Positions 7,418 through 14,804 of a DNA stretch of 15,805 nt are shown here, one piece after another. The stretch's first letter is position 1; each line of letters begins with the position of its first letter. The position numbers and the translations under genes were made by a program. Under the pieces are notes generated by a model that was given only the letters and a program-made list of their open reading frames with translations, had not been told where the DNA came from and did not search any database. Source of the DNA: M55B129 sp034189085 (GTDB lineage Bacteria; Bacillota; Dethiobacteria; DTU022); assembly GCA_034189085.1 (NCBI GenBank), contig JAXHVH010000047.1:1-15805 (forward strand), in the 5' to 3' direction.

Positions 7418-8299
7418 ATGCCGACCTTAACCAATGGAATAAAGTCAAGGACTGCAACAGCCTATCGATCCTGCAAAAGAATATGGCGCGAACTGAGCCT
7501 GATCGGTCGCACAGCCACAGTTATCCTGATCATTCTCACTGTTATGGCTTTATTCGCTCCCCAGTTAACCTGGCATCCAGCCGATGCATCCTCCGGACCG
7601 GCTTTGGCCTCGCCGGGCGGCACTCATCTGCTGGGAACGGACGATCTTGGCTATGACCTCTGGTCAATGATCTGCTATGGAGCCAGAACCAGCCTGCTCG
7701 TGGGGCTGGGCACCGCCCTGCTGGCCGGGCTGGGAGGGTCGATTCTCGGTATTGCCGCCGCCTTTCGGGGTGGTTGGCTGGAGCGGATCATCATGCGCCT
7801 GGTTGATATAATGATTGTCCTGCCAGACCTTCCGGTGATGATTATCTTAGCCGCTTTTTTTGGTCCCAGCGTAAGAAATATCATCATTGTCCTGGTCCTG
7901 TTTTCCTGGGCCGGACCGGCCCGCCTGATCCGCTCCCAGGCCTTGATGCTTAAAGAGCAACCCTATATCAAAATGGCTGCTCATTATGGTGGCAGCTTTT
8001 TCTACCTGCTGAAGCGCCATTTTTTCCCCGAACTGCTGCCGCTGCTCACAGTAAGCATGATCCGCCTGGCCGGCATGGCCGTAATCACCGAGGCATCACT
8101 CTCTTTCCTCGGCCTCGGCGATCCCACTTCGCGCAGCTGGGGTTTGATTATCAATCACGCTGTTAGCTTCAGCGGGATTTATTTTACCCCCTTCTGGAAA
8201 TGGTGGCTCCTTTACCCCTGGCTTTTTCTGACCCTGCTTGTCGTTTCCCTGGCTCTGATAGGAAGGGAAACAGAGCGCCTTGCCGATCCCCGCCTGTAA
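7418..8299 (+). CDS. ABC importer permease, DppC/OppC/NikC type
   Basis: This encodes 293 residues. An N-terminal cytoplasmic segment and first helix (about 30-50) are followed by the extracytoplasmic motif HLLGTDDLGYDLWSMICYGARTSLLVG, the hallmark of DppC-type permeases. The core then runs through DIMIVLPDLPVMIILAAFFG. The coupling loop is IKMAAHYGGSFFYLLKRHFFPELLPLL, and the end carries ITEASLSFLGLGDP, also diagnostic. It pairs with the DppB-type permease. A 23-base gap with AAGGAGAA before the ATG separates the two genes. It is the last gene of the importer operon; no hairpin terminator is visible after it, so some read-through into the AOR gene is possible. Confidence 0.92.
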   Translation: MPTLTNGIKSRTATAYRSCKRIWRELSLIGRTATVILIILTVMALFAPQLTWHPADASSGPALASPGGTHLLGTDDLGYDLWSMICYGARTSLLVGLGTALLAGLGGSILGIAAAFRGGWLERIIMRLVDIMIVLPDLPVMIILAAFFGPSVRNIIIVLVLFSWAGPARLIRSQALMLKEQPYIKMAAHYGGSFFYLLKRHFFPELLPLLTVSMIRLAGMAVITEASLSFLGLGDPTSRSWGLIINHAVSFSGIYFTPFWKWWLLYPWLFLTLLVVSLALIGRETERLADPRL

Positions 8300-8369
8300 T
8301 TCTCAGGCGCTGCAAAAAAACCCCAATTCAAAAAACAAAATATTAACATAACATAATTATTAGTTTATT

Positions 8370-8400
8370 CCTGTTTAATTATACAATTAACAGGTATAAT
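8370..8400 (+). promoter_or_regulatory. Inverted repeat abutting a -10 box upstream of the AOR gene
   Basis: CCTGTTTAATT and AATTAACAGG (8370-8394) form an inverted repeat with one extra T in the left arm. It ends directly at a consensus TATAAT (8395-8400). No good -35 is present, as expected for an activated promoter or one blocked by a bound regulator. The repeat differs from the FmdE palindrome. The 220-base gap between the last permease and the AOR is AT-rich and shows no other structure that I can name. Confidence 0.4.
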
Positions 8401-8519
8401 AAAATCACTGTCAATTGTTTTAGCCGGCTGAATAAATAGGTTTATTTCACCATTGATGAAAAACAGCAACCCGGGGAGCATTTATTTTCTTTAATAAAAT
8501 CTGAAAGAGGTGATTCCTG

Positions 8520-10502
8520 TTGAAAGGTTACATGGGACAGGTCCTGACAGTCGATCTGGAGCAAAAAACCTGCAGTACAGTTAAAATCCCCGACTCCATC
8601 TATGAAAAATTTTTAGCCGGGGAAGGTTTGGGGGTATACTGGCTGTACCGCCACATGCCCAGCGGGACAGATCCCCTGGGGCCGGATAACATTCTCGGTT
8701 TTGTCAGCGGTTTGTTGACTGGAACGGGCAGCCTGGTTACCGGAAGATGGATGGTTGTCTGCAAATCTCCTCTCACCGGAGGATGGGGAGATGCCAACTG
8801 CGGCGGGAATCTTTCTCCAGCCATCAAGCAGTGCGGCTACGACGGAATCTTTATAAGAGGCATAGCTAAACATCCTGTCTACCTGGTAATCGACGAAGGC
8901 GAAGCAAGGCTGGAAGATGCCACTTCCATCTGGGGAAAGGATGCCGTAGAAACTGAGATCCTGCTGGAAGAAAAACACGGCGGGGCCAAAAAACCTTCCA
9001 TTGCCGCAATTGGATCGGCAGCAGAAAAATTATCCCTCATCTCCGGGATCTGCAACGACCGCGGGCGGATCGCCGCTCGCTCCGGATGCGGAGCAGTAAT
9101 GGGATCCAAAAAACTGAAAGCGATTGTTCTGAAGGGCAGCCAAAAAATCGACTGTAATGACCGGGAAACTGTGCGCCAGTTGAGCAAACAGTATGCCGCC
9201 ATGGTCAAAAAAACAAGCCTGCCGGGATTTTTCAAGGGCAGCCACCTTCCCCTGCTGGGGAAGGTGGTGGGCAAACTGAAAATAATGGCCCCCCTCAACG
9301 GAATGAAAATTATCGTGTCAACGATGAAAAAATGGGGCACCACTATGAGCAACAGCCTGGATGTGACTTCCGGCGACCTGCCCATCAAAAACTGGGCCGG
9401 TTCTGTGCTCGATTATGACAGCAGTTACTATCAGCATCTCAACCCCGACCTGATTATCGAACGGGAAAAGAAAAAATATTACTGTTATTCCTGTGTAATC
9501 GGCTGCGGAGGCATCTGCAGCATTGGAGATATTACCAACGGTGAGTTCGAAGAATCGCACAAACCGGAATATGAAACCTGCGCTGCCCTGGGTGGGCTGC
9601 TGATGAACAAAGACCGGGAAGCAATTTTTTACATGAATGAGCTGTTCAACCGGGCCGGCATGGATACTATTTCAGCCGGCAATACAATCGCTTTTGCCAT
9701 CGAATGCTATGAAAAGGGCCTGCTCACAACTCAGGACACGAATGGACTCGAGTTAACCTGGGGCAATGCCGAAGCAATAACCAGCCTGGTTAAAAAAATG
9801 ATTAAGCGGGAAGGAATCGGCGACCTGCTGGCCGACGGGGTCAGAAAGGCAGCGGAAAAAATCGGGCCGGAGAGCTTGCCTTACGCCATGCATGCGGGCG
9901 GGCAGGAGCCGGGTATGCATGACCCGCGCTTTGACCCGCTGCTGGGAGTGCATTTCAGCGTCGACCCCACTCCCGGCCGCCACACCATCGGCTGCAGCCA
10001 GTATTACCTTCTGATGCATCTGTGGGAAAAAGTTTCCTGGGCCCCTTCTGTCGGCATCTATTCGAAAGCCGATGAATACAGGGCTTCCGACAGCGAGGCG
10101 CTGAAGGCGGTAGCCGGAGCCTGTTTCAAACAGGTTTTAGACGGAGCTGGAGGTTGTCTTTTTGCCGCCATCTCGGGATTACAAAACTGGCCATTTTTTG
10201 AATGGCTCAATGCGGCCACCGGCTGGGGAAAAAGTGCCGACCAGTACATGGAAACGGGCCAGCGTATCCAGACCCTGCGTCAGCTTTTCAATGTGCGTGA
10301 GGGAATCGAGCCGGCCGGCTTTAAAATCCCCGACCGGATTGCCGGACACCCTCCGCTGGCTGAAGGACCACTAAAGGGCAAATCGGTGCCCATTGATGAG
10401 ATGATGCATCAGTACTGGAAACACTTCGGATGGGACGAAAAAAGCGGAAAACCAACCGTGGAAACAATCAACCGGCTCGGCCTTGATGAACTGGACAGTT
10501 AA
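8520..10502 (+). CDS. Aldehyde:ferredoxin oxidoreductase (AOR) family tungsto/molybdopterin enzyme
   Basis: This encodes 660 residues, slightly longer than archetypal AOR (about 605). The N-terminal domain (1-205) opens with MKGYMGQVLTVDLE and includes GRWMVVCKSPLTGGWGDANCGG near 75-95 and SGCGAVMGSKKLKAI near 188-202, as in AFOR_N, which binds the bis-pterin cofactor. The C-terminal part holds the [4Fe-4S] ligands C322-x2-C325-x3-C329, with C546 in the position of the distant fourth Cys. The family oxidises aldehydes, or reduces carboxylic acids, with ferredoxin on a W (or Mo) bis-pterin centre in the cytoplasm. The divergent C-terminus and an insertion around 230-290 put it outside the characterised AORs, so the substrate is unknown. 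The start is TTG, supported by AGAGGTGA 7 bases upstream and the family's MKGYMG opening. No ferredoxin-like partner or MoaD gene adjoins. Confidence 0.9.
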   Translation: MKGYMGQVLTVDLEQKTCSTVKIPDSIYEKFLAGEGLGVYWLYRHMPSGTDPLGPDNILGFVSGLLTGTGSLVTGRWMVVCKSPLTGGWGDANCGGNLSPAIKQCGYDGIFIRGIAKHPVYLVIDEGEARLEDATSIWGKDAVETEILLEEKHGGAKKPSIAAIGSAAEKLSLISGICNDRGRIAARSGCGAVMGSKKLKAIVLKGSQKIDCNDRETVRQLSKQYAAMVKKTSLPGFFKGSHLPLLGKVVGKLKIMAPLNGMKIIVSTMKKWGTTMSNSLDVTSGDLPIKNWAGSVLDYDSSYYQHLNPDLIIEREKKKYYCYSCVIGCGGICSIGDITNGEFEESHKPEYETCAALGGLLMNKDREAIFYMNELFNRAGMDTISAGNTIAFAIECYEKGLLTTQDTNGLELTWGNAEAITSLVKKMIKREGIGDLLADGVRKAAEKIGPESLPYAMHAGGQEPGMHDPRFDPLLGVHFSVDPTPGRHTIGCSQYYLLMHLWEKVSWAPSVGIYSKADEYRASDSEALKAVAGACFKQVLDGAGGCLFAAISGLQNWPFFEWLNAATGWGKSADQYMETGQRIQTLRQLFNVREGIEPAGFKIPDRIAGHPPLAEGPLKGKSVPIDEMMHQYWKHFGWDEKSGKPTVETINRLGLDELDS

Positions 10503-10550
10503 TTTCCAAAAAGATTGCAGAATGACTGAGAAAAGAACAAAACAAACAGA

Positions 10551-10575
10551 AAAGCGACGGCTTGCCCGTCGCTTT
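10551..10575. terminator. Bidirectional terminator between the AOR gene and gatB
   Basis: AAAGCGACGG, loop CTTGC and CCGTCGCTTT form a perfect 10-bp stem between convergent genes. On the minus strand it is followed by a T-rich tail (TCTGTTTGTTTTG), so it ends the gat operon well. On the plus strand the T-run is only the stem's own TTT, so AOR termination may be weaker. Confidence 0.8.
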
Positions 10576-10600
10576 CAACCTCTGTAAGAAGTACTTGAAA

Positions 10601-12037
10601 CTACTGTGAATCTATTTTTTCCACCAGCAGTTCGTTGACCAGTTTGGGATTAGCTTTACCCTGGGTTTCTTTCATTACCTGGCCGACGAGGAAACCGATC
10701 GCTTTTGTTTTGCCCCGGCGATAGTTTTCTATACTGTCAGGATTTTCCTTCATGACTTTTTCAACAATTCCTTCCAGTTCAGACTGATCGGAGATCTGAA
10801 GGAGCCCATCTTCCTCCACGATGCGACGGGGCATTTTACCACTAGAAAAAGCCTTTTCGAGCACATCCTTGGCAATTTTCCCACTGATCAGGTTTTCATC
10901 AATCATCCGGAGAAGTTCAGCCATATGCTCCGGTCCAAAAGAACAGCTTTCAATTTCCATACCGGCGCTGTTCAGCCTGGCGCTCAGTTCACCCATGATC
11001 CAGTTACTTACATTCTTTGGATTGTTATAAAACTCAATACACGATTCGAAATAATCGGCCAGCCCGCGTGATGATGTCAGCATAAGAGCATCGTAGTCAG
11101 GCAGTTTGTATTCGTGAACGAAACGTTCTGCCCGCGCTTCGGCCATCTCCGGCAGGTCTGCCCGCGCTTCTTCCACTTCCTCGGCAGTCAGTTCAATGGG
11201 GGCCAAATCACATTCGGCAAAGCAACGGTAATCATGCGCCTGCAGCTTCCCGCGCATTACAATGGTTTTCTGGCTCTCTTCTTCCCAGCGCAAAGTCTGG
11301 GTGATGACTTCCTTGCCGCTTTTCAAGATGGCCCGCTGTCTTTTTATTTCATGCTCAAGAGATTTTTCGACCGCCTTGAAAGAATTCATATTTTTAAGTT
11401 CCGTCTTGCTACCCAGGGTTTCACTGCCGGATGGTCGTAACGAGATGTTGGCATCACAACGAAGGCTGCCTTCTTCCATTTTGCAATCGGAAACACCGGC
11501 ATACTGGAGAATAATCTTTAATTTTTCAAGGTAACGCCTCGCTTCACCGGGGGTTCTCAAGTCCGGTTCAGTAACGATTTCAACCAGCGGCACCCCGGCC
11601 CGATTGTAATCCACCAGGGAAGCATCTCCGGCCGGGGAATGGACCAGCTTGCCGGCATCCTCTTCCATGTGCACCCTCCCAATCCGGACGATCCTGGTCC
11701 GTCCCTGATCATCTTCGATAGTTAATGATCCCCTGCGGCCTATGGGTTCATAATACTGCGAAATCTGGTACCCCTTCGGGATGTCGGGATAAAAATAATT
11801 TTTACGATCAAACCAGCTGCGGCAAGCAATCCGGCAGTTTAAAGCAAGCGAGGCAGTGAGGGCCAGTTTTACAGCTTCCCGGTTCAGGCGGGGCAAAGTA
11901 CCGGGGAACCCCAGGCATACCGGGCAGGTATTAACGTTCGGTTCCGGTACAAAACAATTGGGGCAGGAGCAAAAAAGTTTGCTTTTAGTTTTCAGTTCAA
12001 CGTGTACTTCGAGGCCAATTACTACTTCATAGTCCAT
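10601..12037 (-). CDS. gatB: Aspartyl/glutamyl-tRNA amidotransferase subunit B (GatB)
   Basis: This encodes 478 residues, full length. GatB is the kinase/transferase subunit that phosphorylates Glu on tRNA-Gln (or Asp on tRNA-Asn) and replaces the phosphate with ammonia. The N-terminus EVVIGLEVHVELKT carries the metal/ATP residues E10 and H12. Zinc-type cysteines follow (LFCSCPNC and NTCPVCLGFPG). HMEEDAGK (123-130), CDANISLRP (194-202) and SKTELKNMNSF (210-220) are intact, as is the tail domain with AIGFLVGQVMKETQGKANP. One highly conserved motif is altered: the usual DYRYFPEPD reads DYRCFAECD (269-277), and the following ELPEAR-type stretch reads DLPEMAEAR. The ATG follows directly on the gatA stop (TAAATG) with GGGAGGG upstream, so the pair is translationally coupled. 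Confidence 0.95.
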   Translation of the reverse strand: MDYEVVIGLEVHVELKTKSKLFCSCPNCFVPEPNVNTCPVCLGFPGTLPRLNREAVKLALTASLALNCRIACRSWFDRKNYFYPDIPKGYQISQYYEPIGRRGSLTIEDDQGRTRIVRIGRVHMEEDAGKLVHSPAGDASLVDYNRAGVPLVEIVTEPDLRTPGEARRYLEKLKIILQYAGVSDCKMEEGSLRCDANISLRPSGSETLGSKTELKNMNSFKAVEKSLEHEIKRQRAILKSGKEVITQTLRWEEESQKTIVMRGKLQAHDYRCFAECDLAPIELTAEEVEEARADLPEMAEARAERFVHEYKLPDYDALMLTSSRGLADYFESCIEFYNNPKNVSNWIMGELSARLNSAGMEIESCSFGPEHMAELLRMIDENLISGKIAKDVLEKAFSSGKMPRRIVEEDGLLQISDQSELEGIVEKVMKENPDSIENYRRGKTKAIGFLVGQVMKETQGKANPKLVNELLVEKIDSQ

Positions 12038-13486
12038 TTATGAATCCCTCCCCGGCCATACCGCAATCGGTGGGATTGCCACATCTTCAGCAATCCCGGC
12101 GGCAACTTTTAAAATTAAATCATCCGCCAGGGGCGGCCCGACCAGTTGTAGCCCCACCGGCATATTTTCAATTGTTCCAGCCGGCAGGGAAAGAGCTGGC
12201 AGCCCGGCTAAACTAAACGGGGCAGTGTAATAATCTTCTTCGTATTGATCGATGAAACCGGCATCCTGTCCGATGAGAGGTGCCTGGTTTTTAGCAACCG
12301 GCAGGAGGAGCAGATCGCATTGTTTGAAAACACGGGCCAGCTCTTCCTGGAAAAGGCGCCGGATCTTAAGAACCTGACGATAATAAGGCTCAAATTTGTC
12401 TTTGCCGAGCAAAACAGTCCCGAAAATGCTGCGGCGCCTGGCCTCCTTACCGAAGGTACGACGCCGTGATTGTTCATAAAGTTCATCAAGGTTTCTTGCG
12501 GCAGCGGCTTCTCCAAAGCGGATCCCGTCATAGCGAGACAGGTTCGATGACGCTTCGGCGAAAGCAACTATGTAATAAGCACGCAGGGCTTCCGGAAATA
12601 GCTCCAGGGAAATTTCGCTGATCTTAAAATTGCCCTGCTGGAATTTTTCTCCGGTTTGACCAATTAAATCCTGGCTTGCAGAAGACAGCCGGTCCCCATC
12701 ACCGTCCCAGACACCAATTGTTAATGCCTCGGGACCAATATCTTTTTCCCTTTCCTGTGGCAATTCTCGGCACAGAGCCGTTGACACATCTCGCTCATCA
12801 AAACCGCTCAACACCTCAAGGGCTACTCCGATATCTTCCGGATTTGCGGCGGTAATGCCGGCCTGGCTGAAAGAACTGCTAAAAGCGCTTAAACCGTAGC
12901 GGGAAATCCGTCCCGGTGTCGGCCGTAAACCAAATACACCACAGTGGGAAGCTCCCAAACGTAAAGCCCCACCCGTATCGCTCTCCAGTGCAAGCAGGCA
13001 CTGTCCGGAGGCAACTGCCGCAGCACCTGCGCTTCCTGCCACATGCTCCGCAGACCAGGGGTTCAACGATGGGCCAAAGGGAGATGAAAGGGTTGATGAG
13101 CCCATTCCCATATCATCAAGGTTGGTCTTGCCAATTAAAATGCAGCCTGCTTCAAGCATTGCTTCAACAGCGGCGGCGCTGAAGGGAGGAATAAAATTCC
13201 TAAAGGCATCCGAACCGAGGCTTGCCGGCAGCCCACTGCAGCAAAAATCGTCTTTTACCGCCAGGGTCACTCCGGCCAGGGGCAATTCCGCTCCCGCGGC
13301 GATTGTTTTATCCACTCTGTCGGCTTGCTCCAGAGCTTCATTTTCAGCAATAAAAGTAAAATTATTGAGGGATTTATTTAAATTTTTACAGTGTTTAAGC
13401 CCTTTTTCAATAAGCCGGCGGGCAGCATTTCGGCCACTGTTTACTTCTTTGGCCAGCTGACGGGCACTTTTCCTCTTTGATTCCAC
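12038..13486 (-). CDS. gatA: GatA-like amidotransferase subunit A with substituted catalytic serines
   Basis: This encodes 482 residues, normal GatA length. GatA is the amidase-signature subunit that hydrolyses Gln and feeds ammonia to GatB. Identity is clear: LAGVTLAVKDD with catalytic K78, IGKTNLDDMGMGSSTLSSPFGP, SRYGLSAFSSS, KIRRLF and YYTAPFSLAGLPALSLPAG, which carry residues in the usual Gln-binding region. The catalytic centre is changed. The usual GGSSGGSAAAVAAG loop with the cis-Ser reads AGSAGAAAVASG, about three residues shorter. SDTGGSIRQPA with the nucleophile Ser reads SDTGGALRLGA, giving Ala at 174; re-translation of the bases (GGG GCT TTA) confirms it. A family member built this way should not hydrolyse Gln. 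The frame is otherwise intact and still operonic with gatB. The start is GTG with GGAGG 7 bases before it; 128 non-coding bases separate it from gatC. Confidence 0.9.
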   Translation of the reverse strand: MESKRKSARQLAKEVNSGRNAARRLIEKGLKHCKNLNKSLNNFTFIAENEALEQADRVDKTIAAGAELPLAGVTLAVKDDFCCSGLPASLGSDAFRNFIPPFSAAAVEAMLEAGCILIGKTNLDDMGMGSSTLSSPFGPSLNPWSAEHVAGSAGAAAVASGQCLLALESDTGGALRLGASHCGVFGLRPTPGRISRYGLSAFSSSFSQAGITAANPEDIGVALEVLSGFDERDVSTALCRELPQEREKDIGPEALTIGVWDGDGDRLSSASQDLIGQTGEKFQQGNFKISEISLELFPEALRAYYIVAFAEASSNLSRYDGIRFGEAAAARNLDELYEQSRRRTFGKEARRRSIFGTVLLGKDKFEPYYRQVLKIRRLFQEELARVFKQCDLLLLPVAKNQAPLIGQDAGFIDQYEEDYYTAPFSLAGLPALSLPAGTIENMPVGLQLVGPPLADDLILKVAAGIAEDVAIPPIAVWPGRDS

Positions 13487-13614
13487 AAGAAACCTCCTTC
13501 AACATTGACAGCAGTGAGCTGCCGGATTCTCCATTCGGATCAATTCCGGACGAGGTGGCAAAATAAAATATAAACGAATGTTTTCTACGGATTTTAGTTA
13601 ATTTTCTGTTATGC

Positions 13615-13893
13615 TCAGTCAATAACCGGGGGGACCCTGTAAAAACCTTCATCGAAATCTGGAGCCACCCTTCGCAGAGTGGATATATCCGCCTTTTCAG
13701 GTCGATCCTCCCGTAAGATATTGACTGCCCCGTGACTGAAGAAGGCTGGTTCAACATCTGCTGTATCAATTTTTTTAACCGGTTCCAGCCAGCACAAGAA
13801 ATCTTTCAACCCGGCCAGCAGCTCTTCCTTTTCCGAATCACTCACGGCAATTTTGATTGTGCCAATCGCTTTTTCCACTTCCGCCATATTCAT
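13615..13893 (-). CDS. gatC: Aspartyl/glutamyl-tRNA amidotransferase subunit C (GatC)
   Basis: This encodes 92 residues, the usual small size. GatC is the belt-like subunit that holds GatA and GatB together. Visible features are an N-terminal helix pair (AEVEKAIGTIKIAVSD and LLAGLKDFLCWLEPVKKIDT), the central DVEPAFFSHGAVNILRED that corresponds to the usual VEPT...LREDE segment, and the family's C-terminal GFYRVPPVID. ATG 13893 is used here; ATG at 13887 (MAEVEK) is as likely, since only a poor GAGCGG site precedes them. It heads the operon with gatA and gatB. The 128-base gap to gatA is unusual, because these genes normally abut or overlap. Confidence 0.88.
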   Translation of the reverse strand: MNMAEVEKAIGTIKIAVSDSEKEELLAGLKDFLCWLEPVKKIDTADVEPAFFSHGAVNILREDRPEKADISTLRRVAPDFDEGFYRVPPVID

Positions 13894-14001
13894 TTTCCGC
13901 TCATGGCCCCGCTTTCCATCAAATTTTATTACTCCAGGTCCCCTGGGATCAGTCTTTCTTTATTTGCCCCGCCAAAAAACCAATGCCTGTTTTATTCTTG
14001 G

Positions 14002-14022
14002 AAAAAGGGCAAAACCCTGCCC
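14002..14022 (-). terminator. Short Rho-independent terminator after the macrodomain gene
   Basis: On the minus strand GGGCA, a 6-base loop and TGCCC form a 5-bp stem followed by TTTTT (14006-14002). It lies about 57 bases past the macrodomain stop and separates that gene from gatC. The stem is short, so termination may be partial. Confidence 0.5.
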
Positions 14023-14079
14023 ATAAAAAACACTTCATTACACTGCTGCCCCGCACTTAACTACCGCTTGAAAGTTGGA

Positions 14080-14616
14080 TTAACCTTCAAACACCTTTCC
14101 CAGGTACCTTTCATGAACAGCCAGGGCATCGGAACCGTAAAGAACAAAACGGATCAGCTTTACACTTTGCAGTGAAGGTATCTCTGAACTTACAGTCTGA
14201 AAAGCCTTTTCTGCCGCCGCTTCCATGGGGTAACCGAAAATACCGGTGGATATGGAAGGAAACGCGATAGAAGAAATTGCTTTTTCTTCGGCCAGTCGCA
14301 GGGCGTTGCGATAGCAGTCGGCCAGCAGTTTATCTTCCGGTTTGTCGACCCCGTATACCGGTCCGAGGCAATGAATGACATAACGATTGGGCAGATTGTA
14401 CCCCTCCGTGATAACTGCCTGACCCGGCTTGATTGGCGCCAGGGGCCGGCATTCCTTGTCCAATCCCGGACCCGCCGCCCGGTGTATAGCTCCGGCTACT
14501 CCTCCGCCCGGGCGCAGTTGAGCATTGGCGGCATTGACCACCGCCTCGATACCAACCTGCGAGGCAATATCCCCGCTTACACATTCCACTGTCACTCCGC
14601 AGAATACGGTTTTCAT
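14080..14616 (-). CDS. Macrodomain protein, ADP-ribose/O-acetyl-ADP-ribose binding or hydrolysing (YmdB/MacroD-like)
   Basis: This encodes about 178 residues, a stand-alone macro domain. Motifs in order are VSGDIASQ, AVVNAANAQL (ADP-ribose-binding Asn), PGGGVAGAIHRAAGP, GQAVITEGYNLP, YVIHCLGPVYG and AFPSISTGIFGYP (diphosphate-binding loop). Such proteins remove ADP-ribose from proteins or deacetylate O-acetyl-ADP-ribose in the cytoplasm. In YmdB and MacroD2 the GGGGVDGAIH loop carries the catalytic Asp. Here it reads GGGVAGAIH, with Ala at residue 41, so catalysis, if any, must use another residue. ATG 14616 was chosen (AGGAGG 10 bases upstream); a GTG at 14622 lies only 4 bases from that site. 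It follows the peroxiredoxin gene on the same strand but is separated from it by a strong terminator. Confidence 0.9.
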   Translation of the reverse strand: MKTVFCGVTVECVSGDIASQVGIEAVVNAANAQLRPGGGVAGAIHRAAGPGLDKECRPLAPIKPGQAVITEGYNLPNRYVIHCLGPVYGVDKPEDKLLADCYRNALRLAEEKAISSIAFPSISTGIFGYPMEAAAEKAFQTVSSEIPSLQSVKLIRFVLYGSDALAVHERYLGKVFEG

Positions 14617-14683
14617 CAGCACCAGACCTCCTATATTTGCTTACAAGCACTTCAAGACAGTAGCTTTTCTTAAATATTACAAC

Positions 14684-14712
14684 AAAAAACCCGGGAGAAT
14701 CAAACTCCCGGG
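14684..14712 (-). terminator. Strong Rho-independent terminator of the peroxiredoxin gene
   Basis: On the minus strand CCCGGGAG, a 7-base loop and CTCCCGGG form an 8-bp GC-rich stem followed by six T's (14689-14684). It lies between the peroxiredoxin stop (14805) and the macrodomain start, so the macrodomain gene needs its own promoter. Confidence 0.88.
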
Positions 14713-14804
14713 CCTGAAATCATTTTTGCTAACCCTGTGCTATATCACGAGCCGGTTATTTCCGCATACTTTTTTAAAGAAAGTATCGCTGTCCTTTTCT
14801 ACCC

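Noticed and set aside
8346..8365. Possible third copy of the FmdE-type palindrome upstream of the AOR gene
   Set aside because: Only 11 of 20 positions match and the left half is not complementary to the right, close to chance in this AT-rich DNA.
8300..8519. Molybdenum/tungsten cofactor riboswitch upstream of the AOR gene
   Set aside because: I looked for a compact multi-stem GC-rich aptamer but found only AT-rich sequence and one simple inverted repeat.
12916..13460. Plus-strand frames opposite gatA
   Set aside because: They are shadows of the gatA coding strand with no ribosome-binding sites or domain likeness.
13407..13769. 120-residue minus-strand frame bridging the gatC-gatA gap
   Set aside because: It overlaps the end of gatC and the start of gatA in another frame, has no recognisable domain and no ribosome-binding site.
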